41,424 nt of DNA, from positions 326,239-367,662 of the forward strand of contig NZ_RCDA01000002.1 of the NCBI RefSeq assembly GCF_003664325.1, given 5' to 3'. Positions 35,739-41,424 of the stretch are shown in pieces. The notes below the pieces were generated by a model, which did no database searches, was not told the DNA's origin, and worked only from the letters and a program-made list of their open reading frames with translations. A program made the position numbers and the translations under genes. Source of the DNA: Alkalispirillum mobile (GTDB lineage Bacteria; Pseudomonadota; Gammaproteobacteria; Nitrococcales; Halorhodospiraceae). The number at the start of each line of letters is the position of its first letter. Positions within the stretch are counted from its first letter, which is position 1.

Positions 35739-36424
35739 GGTGGGCTCCTCTTGTTTGGAGAAGTGCGTAGGGCGCGCTGGCCTGTCGGGGTGGACCGAGA
35801 CCGGAGCTGTTGGACGTGCTGGCGGTGCGTCTCCCGGGTTGGCGCCAACCGGCCGGATTTGATTTGCGACAGGACGTCTCGTACCTCGGACTCACTCAGC
35901 ACTGGGTTAGTGAATGACTTGATGTACGTGATGTAGGCGCCGCCCCAAGTAACGTTGGCTGGCATGGGTGTCTTGAACCGGCTTGCCCCGTTGAACACCA
36001 CCACGGAATGGATGTGCTCTGGTGAGACATCAAGCGCCGACTCCAGCGCCTTCACGTGCTTGTAGTTCTGCCGAAGGGGGTTCTGGAACCTGAAGGTTCG
36101 CTTGTAGATCTTCTGCGTCCACTGAGCCTGCCGCTCACCGCCGAAAATCCAGCCCTTCATGTTCTTGGTCTCGACCACGAAGATGCCGTACCGAGATACG
36201 AAGATATGGTCAATCTGGGTGGTTCCGTCCGGCGTGGGGAGAGTGACGTTGTGCAGTCGGTGGTAGGTACTTGCCGGGAGCCTTAGCTTTGCTGCCAAGG
36301 CGACCAAGGCTTCGCCGGCCAGCCCCTTGAACCATGGGGACCGGAGTGTGGCCATGATCAGGGCGACGGGAATTGCCCACAACAGTACCTTTAGGATTTC
36401 AGTTGTGATTAGTCCAGTTTCCAC
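35735..36424 (-). CDS. NERD-domain (nuclease-related) membrane protein
   Basis: A 229-residue protein: one N-terminal membrane helix (about 8-26, EILKVLLWAIPVALIMATL), then a NERD domain (about 35-150). PD-(D/E)xK-like residues are visible: Glu38, Asp72 in TQIDHIFVSRYG, Glu85 and Lys87 in VVETKNMKG, so nuclease activity is possible. The C-terminal tail is basic and low in complexity. GTG 36424 has no clear ribosome site but is needed for the membrane helix. It follows an attC-like site and its stop overlaps the osmC start. Confidence 0.85.
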   Translation of the reverse strand: METGLITTEILKVLLWAIPVALIMATLRSPWFKGLAGEALVALAAKLRLPASTYHRLHNVTLPTPDGTTQIDHIFVSRYGIFVVETKNMKGWIFGGERQAQWTQKIYKRTFRFQNPLRQNYKHVKALESALDVSPEHIHSVVVFNGASRFKTPMPANVTWGGAYITYIKSFTNPVLSESEVRDVLSQIKSGRLAPTRETHRQHVQQLRSRSTPTGQRALRTSPNKRSPP

Positions 36425-36442
36425 GTATTTTTTTCAACTTTG

Positions 36443-36528
36443 CGATAACCGGCGAATGACGGCGGCGTGCCGGCGAGGTAGCACATGTGCGATGCAGTTC
36501 ATCGTCCGCGTTGATTGCTTTGTTAGGA
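36443..36528 (-). other. attC-like site 1 (between HEPN and NERD genes)
   Basis: 86-bp imperfect palindrome. Minus strand begins TCCTAAC (36528-36522), which contains the HEPN stop codon, and ends GTTATCG (36449-36443). Inner arms pair as AAT-ACG-CGG with CCG-CGT-ATT, with bulges, around a loop of about 40 bases holding a small hairpin. Layout matches attC R''-L''-loop-L'-R', though R' deviates from GTTRRRY. Confidence 0.45.
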
Positions 36529-37212
36529 GTTCGACTCTTCAATATCTTCTCCCAATTGTTGGTCTAACTGTTTAATCATGCTAATCAAAGGCATCAAAAA
36601 GAAATGTACAAAGTCATCGATTTGATTTTTATCAAACGCAATACACCCATCTGAGACCCACCCTTGGAGAAGAGTTGTCTCCAAGCTATTCGGAATTCCC
36701 TGTCGATGCACAATGCAGTTCCTGGCTTTGATAATCCTGTAGTAATAATAAGTCTCATGTCGCCCAACCATATTGCTATGCATCGAAAGATTTGAGTGAA
36801 CGGCATGAACCTTCTTTAGAAGAGGGTGGTCAATTCTCCCCTTTTGGCCAATTGGTGCCGCATTGGATATTTCTTTTTTAGAAACGCGAACGTGATTGAT
36901 GATTCTATCGATAAGGTCTTCGAAGTTGGAAACAAGCGAAACAACAGCTTGATAGCAGTTGATCCTATGCAGTTGCCCCGATTTAACACTATGCATAATA
37001 TCGCGTTTTCTTTTTATCGTTGCCCAGTTCCCAAAGTTGGTGCTGAGCGGAATCTCCACCGCCTCATTTAGGCATTCTGAGCTTGAACATATTTGCTGCT
37101 CAATCAGGGTGACGACTGAGTATAAAGTGGTAATGTGTTCGACACGATTGAGGTAGCTCTCGTATAAATTGTTGACGAACTCAGATTTCAGGTCAAGTGA
37201 CCAGCTATCCAT
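36523..37212 (-). CDS. HEPN-like protein, 229 residues
   Basis: I do not recognise the family by overall sequence. The protein is helical and contains ARNCIVHRQG, an RNx3H motif (Arg164, Asn165, His169), the signature of HEPN ribonucleases; a Tyr-rich stretch (ETYYYYRIIKARN) precedes it. AT-rich codon use contrasts strongly with the flanking GC-rich genes. ATG 37212 (MDSWSLDLKSEF). No partner gene overlaps it, so it would be a single-gene module between attC-like sites 36443-36528 and 37243-37380. A RiboL-PSP or Cthe2314-type HEPN is possible; toxicity is inference. Confidence 0.65.
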   Translation of the reverse strand: MDSWSLDLKSEFVNNLYESYLNRVEHITTLYSVVTLIEQQICSSSECLNEAVEIPLSTNFGNWATIKRKRDIMHSVKSGQLHRINCYQAVVSLVSNFEDLIDRIINHVRVSKKEISNAAPIGQKGRIDHPLLKKVHAVHSNLSMHSNMVGRHETYYYYRIIKARNCIVHRQGIPNSLETTLLQGWVSDGCIAFDKNQIDDFVHFFLMPLISMIKQLDQQLGEDIEESNS

Positions 37213-37242
37213 AAATGACTCCTAAAGCCTCAGCTCCCTGGA

Positions 37243-37380
37243 GAGCAACCGAAGAGAGCTAATGCTGTCAGTGATAGGACAGACTCATCCCGCCCTCTTA
37301 TCCAGCATGGCACTCAGATGCCGGATCCGGATAAGGGGGTGGGAGGAGTCCATCCCATCACTCCAGCTCCTAAGTTATCC
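37243..37380 (-). other. attC-like site 2: 138-bp near-continuous palindrome
   Basis: Minus strand starts GGATAAC (37380-37374), containing the stop codon of the 317-residue gene, and ends GTTGCTC (37249-37243). The inner arms 37282-37303 and 37329-37350 pair over 22 bp with one mismatch and two G-T pairs. Outside them AGTGATxGGA and GAGCT words also pair. Size is within the known attC range. A bidirectional terminator is the main alternative. Confidence 0.5.
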
Positions 37381-38328
37381 GGCATTTCCAAGCTTCGTAA
37401 ACTCCACCAACCTGTAAGTGATGCGCGCAGTCCGGTTTAGAGGCTGGACGGTTCGCACAATGACGTTCCCTACGCACCATGAGTTAGCGCCACCGACTAC
37501 AAAATTGCCGGATTCGACAGCTTCTTGAACCTGTTCGGCAGCTTCCATCGAAGCCGTCCCATAGACGACTTCTCCACTAGCTACCTGAAGCTCGAATCTC
37601 CTGTGTTCTGGTAGAAAACCAAGCAAGTTACCTTCGACAGACTGCGTATCCTCTTTGATTTGCGTCGCTTCCGTTCTCAGCCTTCCGCGATGGATCGCAC
37701 CCTCGTCGAGTGTAAAATCCCGCTCGTCGTCGACAAGGCGGACCGTCGCGCTCGCGGTATCCATGTCTTTGAAGAAGTTGCGGAGAGCTATGAGCGTCCG
37801 GGCATCTATATCTTCAATTGTGCTTTCGAACTTCTGCTCGGAGTCCGCACCGATGTCCTCGAGAAGTTGTGATACGGAGTGGATGACTTCTTTCAGTGCG
37901 GTGTCGTGTAATTCCTCCTGGTCAGATAATTCATCTAGAACAAAGCCGAAGGAGCCGTGCGTGACGCCCGTAATCATCAAGCCAGCGCTGTCCTGCAGCG
38001 GAACGCGCCCACGTTCGCCAATAGTCCCTAGTTCACATTTAGCGTAGACCTTCGAAACTATCTCCTGGAACGTGTCCAGAGCTCTTCCAGCGAAGTCTGC
38101 GGCAATACCCCGCGAACCCAGTACGGGCTCTCCGTTAAAGTAAAGCGCAACGCTGGCGAAAGGCGAGTGAAGGGTATACAAACGATCAAGCTCTGCGCGC
38201 AGTTCATCTGCGCGCTGCTGGTACTGGAGCTTGCCAACCGTGTCTCCAATCTCAGAAGCCTCGCCGAGCAGAGCCTCAACTCCCGCCAATTCTGCTTCAA
38301 GGGCATCAATCTGCAACTTAAGAGGCAT
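37375..38328 (-). CDS. Unknown 317-residue partner of the DUF6932-like gene
   Basis: Not recognised. Residues 1-50 are leucine/glutamate-rich and look coiled-coil (LQIDALEAELAGVEALLGEASE, then QRADELRAELDRLY). Two alpha/beta regions follow, including SPFASVALYFNGEPVLGSRGI with TFQEIVSKVYA, and a C-terminal part (TASMEAAEQVQEAVESGNFVVGG). The composition is acidic. The ATG at 38328 lies 11 bases inside the end of the DUF6932-like gene, so the two are translationally coupled. The pair sits between attC-like sites. By arrangement it could be a partner, antitoxin or effector; this is inference from position only. Confidence 0.75.
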   Translation of the reverse strand: MPLKLQIDALEAELAGVEALLGEASEIGDTVGKLQYQQRADELRAELDRLYTLHSPFASVALYFNGEPVLGSRGIAADFAGRALDTFQEIVSKVYAKCELGTIGERGRVPLQDSAGLMITGVTHGSFGFVLDELSDQEELHDTALKEVIHSVSQLLEDIGADSEQKFESTIEDIDARTLIALRNFFKDMDTASATVRLVDDERDFTLDEGAIHRGRLRTEATQIKEDTQSVEGNLLGFLPEHRRFELQVASGEVVYGTASMEAAEQVQEAVESGNFVVGGANSWCVGNVIVRTVQPLNRTARITYRLVEFTKLGNAG

Positions 38329-38896
38329 GTTTGCGATCTCCGCTCAGCAGAGCCAAAGCTGCATCATCGTTTGCGTGCAGGGGTATCTGCAAGATCCCTT
38401 TCCATAAGTATGTCGCCCGCTGGTGGGAGAACAAGCCGAACCAGTACCTAGTGCGCGACACGATCGCCTCTGGGGGGAGGGAGAGATCGACGAAGAACGC
38501 GTCACAGCTATGCGCGCTCTTCACGACATTGCGGTCAAAGAGTTCGGGAGAACCTGCCACAAATTTGTTCCAGGCGCCTTGCTCCTGTAGTGCCGGTGGT
38601 CGCCGGGCGAACGTGACCACATCAACGTCCTTCGGGGGGCGCCTTCGTTGTGTCTCGCAATCCTCGAGATAGCTTCCTGCAAGCCATTGAAACCCATCGG
38701 TGAATCCTGCCGCCTGTAGGGCCCGGCGGAAGTCCAGGAGGCCGGAGAGGATGCCACGCCTTTCCACAGAAAAGCCTAAGGTATCAGCGACTTCTGCCAT
38801 AGACGTAGGATACGGCGCCATTGCAGCGGAGTCCGTCGGCCCACGCGTCGCCAGGAAAGGCGGAAGCACGCCTGATTGGTTGAAATCTGGAATCAC
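38318..38896 (-). CDS. DUF6932-like nucleotidyltransferase-fold protein
   Basis: A 192-residue protein whose opening IPDFNQSGVLPPFLATRGPT and central GFQWLAGSYLEDCETQRRRPPKDVDVVTF match the DUF6932 pattern as I recall it. Gly74-Ser75 followed by Asp90-x-Asp92 is the GS...DxD layout of nucleotidyltransferases (MNT/AbiEii-like fold). I start at GTG 38896 (MIPDFN) because family members begin there and GAGAGGGG precedes it; the alternative TTG 38947 lies within an attC-like site. It overlaps its 317-residue partner by 11 bases. Function in this pair is unknown; nucleotidyl transfer to RNA or protein is inference. Confidence 0.75.
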   Translation of the reverse strand: MIPDFNQSGVLPPFLATRGPTDSAAMAPYPTSMAEVADTLGFSVERRGILSGLLDFRRALQAAGFTDGFQWLAGSYLEDCETQRRRPPKDVDVVTFARRPPALQEQGAWNKFVAGSPELFDRNVVKSAHSCDAFFVDLSLPPEAIVSRTRYWFGLFSHQRATYLWKGILQIPLHANDDAALALLSGDRKHAS

Positions 38897-38914
38897 TACT
38901 ACCTGTCCCCTCTC

Positions 38915-38998
38915 GAATAACGTTTGCAGAACGCGCGTCTTTGTCAAGGAGCAGAAGGCGCAATGTAAAGGGCGTCGCCCTGCCTGAAGTTGTTATAT
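38915..38998 (-). other. attC-like site 3 (between HEPN and DUF6932-like genes)
   Basis: 84 bp. Minus strand starts ATATAAC (38998-38992), three bases after the HEPN stop, and ends GTTATTC (38921-38915). ATAAC and GTTAT pair; inside, arms 38972-38983 and 38926-38936 pair over 11 bp with two G-T pairs and one extrahelical base, a hallmark of attC. The unpaired spacers are asymmetric (8 and 4 bases). Confidence 0.5.
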
Positions 38999-39000
38999 AT

Positions 39001-39618
39001 TTATGCGGCAATCGCAACCCCAACGGATAGCAATGTATTTATGTAAAAGGCTAAATAATGCTCCGTGGGGCTTCGTCCGGGTGCAGTCTTTAAAAGATGT
39101 CGACCAGGCGAAGGAATGTTCAACGGGGCTGTACCGTATTCCCGGCGGAGTAGTTTAGCGTACTTAATTTTGCTTTCTTTGGAGTTGTGAGCGATCTGAT
39201 TCCGGAGTGTTTTCATGTCTTGAAGATCGCGGTTTGCACCAGCTATGGCCGTCCTCAATGGTTCGCCAGAGCTAAGATAAATAGAAGCTCTTTCCATTAC
39301 CGACTCTGGATTTGACCAATCTAAGAATGGCATTGATGACCGTATTAGGTCTCTTGAATGATTGTAGCTCCTAGGTTTTAAATATGATTTTGGCTTGAAA
39401 CCAGAAAGCCCATTTTTTTCTAGGGTATACAAAATAAAAACCTCCTCTACGTAATTTTCATATGCCCTGAAAGCGGAGAGAAATACTCCCTCTGTTAGGA
39501 GCTCTAACTGCCCTTTGCTCAATCCAGTGTTAGACTGATTGATTGAGTCTAATCTTATCAAAGAATTCAGCTCTGCCGTAAAATCCCTGTGGGCTGCGGA
39601 AATCTTTATTCTGGCCAT
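39001..39618 (-). CDS. HEPN nuclease-like protein (RiboL-PSP/MAE_28990 type)
   Basis: A 205-residue helical protein with a HEPN catalytic motif: TLRNQIAHNSKES, Arg139-Asn140-x3-His144. The segment FLSAFRAYENYVEEVFILYTLEKNG is typical of the RiboL-PSP/MAE_28990-MAE_18760 HEPN group, as I recall it. The AT content is high relative to flanking genes. ATG 39618 follows GGAAG and lies 11 bases after the DUF262 gene, so the two form one module. HEPN proteins of this class are proposed RNases in defence or toxin-antitoxin systems; activity here is inferred from the motif. Confidence 0.8.
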   Translation of the reverse strand: MARIKISAAHRDFTAELNSLIRLDSINQSNTGLSKGQLELLTEGVFLSAFRAYENYVEEVFILYTLEKNGLSGFKPKSYLKPRSYNHSRDLIRSSMPFLDWSNPESVMERASIYLSSGEPLRTAIAGANRDLQDMKTLRNQIAHNSKESKIKYAKLLRREYGTAPLNIPSPGRHLLKTAPGRSPTEHYLAFYINTLLSVGVAIAA

Positions 39619-39629
39619 TGCTTCCGACC

Positions 39630-40667
39630 TCAGAGAATTTCAGAGAGCTTTTTGCACAGGAATTCACTTCGGAAAATTCGTCTGCTCGTATCAGTAGTCG
39701 CGCGACGAGAATAGTCTATGAATTTTTGATAATCTTGACTTTCGTCATCTTCGTCATATCGAGAGCTTATCTCATCTAGACGAACTCTAGTCTTCTTGAT
39801 GTTTTTAATAATGTCTACTCTGGGAGCATGTTCTAGTCCCTCAACACCGGAAATGCAGTGAGCCACTGCACAAAACAGTGAATAAAATAGATGTATTCTG
39901 CTGAAGTTAGTATTCTTTAGTTCGGAGGCCGGATAAATCTCACCAATGACACTCATGGTTTTGTGAAAAAGGTCCTGAATTTTGTCTAAGTCTCCCTCTT
40001 CATCCTCAAACTTTTTGTAAAAGGTAGAAATATTCTTGTTGGTTTGAACTCCATCGGCCAGTGCAACCAAAAGGTCAGAGGCTAAAGTTGCCTCTGCCAT
40101 CCTTGATACCTGAGCTTTGGTCAAAATTCCTGAATCAACCCAATAGCCAACATACTCATAGCCTAAACTATATGCGGTTTGCTTGAAAAAACCTAGATAC
40201 TTAGCATTAAGTTGCTCTTGATTGTTCAGCCTTACTGAGTACGTGTTAAGTCGAGCAAAAATATCTAGTATGTCTGGATAAGTCGCATCAAATAGCAAGT
40301 CGACCCCGATTTCATACTTAAGGATCTCATGCTGCAAGCCCTCGTTTAAAGTCGAATATGTTTTCCCCGCAAATTCAGGGTTGTGCGCTTTTGAAATCTT
40401 GAACCCATCTTCCATGAACTCAAGTATTGCTCTTAACCTTTGCTGCCCATCAACAACAACACGAATGTTTCTGGTTCCTTTTAGCTCCTGGGTAATCAAA
40501 ACCTTTGGAATCGGCTTGCCTCGGACAATGGTGTCAATAAGATACGACTTGGCTTTCTCGCTCCAAACGGATCGTCTTTGAAATTCAGGCGATAAATCGA
40601 GCAGGCCAGACGACTCCCACTCAACGAAGTCAGATACGCTATAAACTCGTGTATCAAATTTTTTCAT
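39630..40667 (-). CDS. DUF262 (ParB/Srx-fold, GmrS-like) protein
   Basis: A 345-residue protein with an N-terminal DUF262 domain: LSPEFQRRSVWSEKAKSYLIDTI (about 26-47), the ParB-like IRVVVDGQQRLRAI with DGQQR at 73-77, and FARLNTYSVRLNNQEQLNAK. The C-terminal part is helical; there is no obvious DUF1524 HNH nuclease, which GmrSD-type proteins would carry. ATG 40667 has a strong AGGAG site; the longer ATG at 40709 falls inside an attC-like core. It precedes the HEPN gene by 11 bases. DUF262 proteins act in phage defence as NTPase/DNA-end sensors; here the HEPN may be the effector (inference). Confidence 0.85.
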   Translation of the reverse strand: MKKFDTRVYSVSDFVEWESSGLLDLSPEFQRRSVWSEKAKSYLIDTIVRGKPIPKVLITQELKGTRNIRVVVDGQQRLRAILEFMEDGFKISKAHNPEFAGKTYSTLNEGLQHEILKYEIGVDLLFDATYPDILDIFARLNTYSVRLNNQEQLNAKYLGFFKQTAYSLGYEYVGYWVDSGILTKAQVSRMAEATLASDLLVALADGVQTNKNISTFYKKFEDEEGDLDKIQDLFHKTMSVIGEIYPASELKNTNFSRIHLFYSLFCAVAHCISGVEGLEHAPRVDIIKNIKKTRVRLDEISSRYDEDDESQDYQKFIDYSRRATTDTSRRIFRSEFLCKKLSEIL

Positions 40668-40705
40668 TTCTTCTCCTGATGGTGAAATATAGCTGTCCAC
40701 CGGCT

Positions 40706-40765
40706 GCATAACATCTAAGCAGCGATCCGCCCGTGCGCAGCATGGCGGATAAATGTCTGTTGAAC
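40706..40765 (-). other. attC-like site 4 (upstream of DUF262 gene)
   Basis: 60 bp. Minus strand begins GTTCAAC (40765-40759), a perfect RYYYAAC core, and ends GTTATGC (40712-40706). Inner arms are a perfect 7-bp stem, ATCCGCC (40725-40731 on plus) with GGCGGAT (40744-40750), around a 12-base loop. AACA/TGTT pair at the ends. Size is at the low end for attC. Confidence 0.5.
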
Positions 40766-41096
40766 TGAGCCGCCCCGCCGCAAGGCACGGTCCACGCGGG
40801 TCACACTATAAGACGGGGAAAGTATCACCGGCCCATGGGGCGGGTGGCACCTGGCGGTGTTGTTCTGGCAAGCGGGCCATCGTCCCTGGATGCGCATGGT
40901 GGGTCTCCCTGGCGCAGTCTGTGATCCTGTTCCCCTGATAGTGCAGGATCAGCCAACCAATTCCAACCACTCGGTCGCACGCCTCTGCGCCTGCGCTTCC
41001 CAGGCGTGTACTCCGGGTCAGATGCGCACGCCGTCAGCCAGGTCCTCGTCGTTCTCCCTCCTTCCGCCATTGGCTCGGTTGCAGTTCGCTGATAGG
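40766..41096. other. 331-base stretch without a recognised gene
   Basis: GC-rich again, between the DUF262 module and the second osmC copy. Several short frames exist on both strands but none has a family signature, ribosome site or sustained codon pattern. A fragment reading NDEDLADGVRI then HAWEAQAQRRATEWLELVG on the minus strand is broken by stop codons and could be a decayed gene; I cannot name it. Confidence 0.5.
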
Positions 41097-41126
41097 GCGT
41101 TGTTCCGGGTTCTGGTTATTGGGCAT
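41097..41126 (-). pseudogene. First ten codons of a second hsdR, then broken
   Basis: Start MPNNQNPEQR is identical to intact hsdR at 35242-35213. After codon ten the frame continues PISELQPSQWRKEGERRGPG and stops, with no hsdR similarity. It lies at the end of the second osmC copy exactly as in the intact locus. Confidence 0.85.
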
Positions 41127-41424
41127 GGTCTCGAAAGCTGGCGTGCACCGGCACGGCGGCCTTCAACGTTTGCGCCACCACACAGTACCGCTCGGTGAGC
41201 TTGAGGAGCGTGTCCAGTTGCTCGGCCGAGGCGGGTGATTGAAGCGCGATTTCCAGGCGGATCTCCTTGAACCCCACCGGGGCCTCCTTCGAGATGCCCA
41301 GCGTGCCACGGAAATCCAGATCCCCCTCAGCCCGTAATGTGCACGCTTCGATGGGGATTTCCAAGGACGTGGCCACCGCCGACAACGTGACACCGGCGCA
41401 CGCCACCAGCGCCTCCAGCAGCAT
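41116..41424 (-). CDS. OsmC-family peroxidase, second copy, 5' end outside window
   Basis: C-terminal 102 residues of a near-duplicate of the osmC gene at 35232-35738, starting at the equivalent of residue 67 (MLLEALVACAG) and ending HASFRDHAQ where the other copy has HASYRDHAQ. Both redox cysteines of the family fall inside the visible part (ACAGVT and ERYCVV). No disruption is visible, so it may be functional; the N-terminal third lies beyond the window. Confidence 0.9.
   Translation of the reverse strand: MLLEALVACAGVTLSAVATSLEIPIEACTLRAEGDLDFRGTLGISKEAPVGFKEIRLEIALQSPASAEQLDTLLKLTERYCVVAQTLKAAVPVHASFRDHAQ

Larger units (their letters stand above)
41097..41424. repeat. Direct repeat, right copy (osmC 3' part plus hsdR start)
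   Basis: Second copy of 35213-35540, five differences in 328 bases, reaching the window edge and probably continuing. Together the copies bracket the 5.9-kb NERD-to-DUF262 block. Confidence 0.97.

Noticed and set aside
40766-41096. A transposase or toxin gene beside the last attC-like site
   Set aside because: The fragment has stop codons in every plausible frame and no family signature that I could defend.

Overview
The window is GC-rich (except 36.4-40.7 kb), densely packed gammaproteobacterial chromosome. The full phoBR/pstS set, a class II FNR-type site, an arsR-arsC-arsD-arsA-acr3 operon, a monomeric NADP isocitrate dehydrogenase and a FliA-type chemoreceptor promoter suggest a motile, facultatively anaerobic, arsenic-tolerant Ectothiorhodospiraceae-like organism (Alkalilimnicola/Halorhodospira type). 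That placement is inference from gene content, not a database result. No tRNA, rRNA or CRISPR array was seen.

Layout. 0-1.3 kb: truncated methyl-accepting chemotaxis gene (minus strand) with a flagellar sigma-28 promoter. 1.4-4.7 kb: argD-argF-ABC ATPase operon (minus). 4.8-5.5 kb: manganese-type superoxide dismutase with terminator, and a promoter overlapped by an FNR-like box. 5.7-7.3 kb: hydantoinase B-family gene behind a hairpin-rich leader. 7.3-15.3 kb: phosphate block (phoB, phoR, small PstS-like protein, porin, GGDEF/EAL sensor protein, pstS behind tandem Pho boxes). 15.4-20.8 kb: arsenic operon arsR-arsC-arsD-arsA-acr3, followed by an overlapping small CC-motif gene and a tandem universal stress protein. 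20.8-26.5 kb: ygjV-like gene, a dispersed palindromic repeat, icd, a HAD dehalogenase, a decayed ygjV copy and an MFS transporter.

26.5-41.4 kb is a defence/accessory island, all on the minus strand: a scrambled hsdM remnant, a yefM-yoeB toxin-antitoxin pair, and a tightly overlapping type I restriction operon hsdR-hsdS-(AlbA_2/ATPase gene)-hsdM. Then comes an osmC gene and an AT-rich array of small genes: NERD nuclease-like, HEPN, an unknown 317-residue protein paired with a DUF6932-type nucleotidyltransferase-like protein, and a second HEPN paired with a DUF262 protein. At the right edge osmC and the first ten codons of hsdR recur as a nearly identical direct repeat.

The main discovery candidate is this array. 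Four imperfect palindromes at 36.4, 37.3, 38.95 and 40.7 kb begin and end with AAC/GTT core boxes. Two contain the stop codon of the preceding gene and one lies three bases after a stop. They resemble integron attC sites, so the block could be an integrase-less cassette cluster (CALIN) carrying one- and two-gene toxin/defence modules, enclosed by 5.9-kb-spaced direct repeats. All of this was read by eye and needs attC covariance searching and homology searches.
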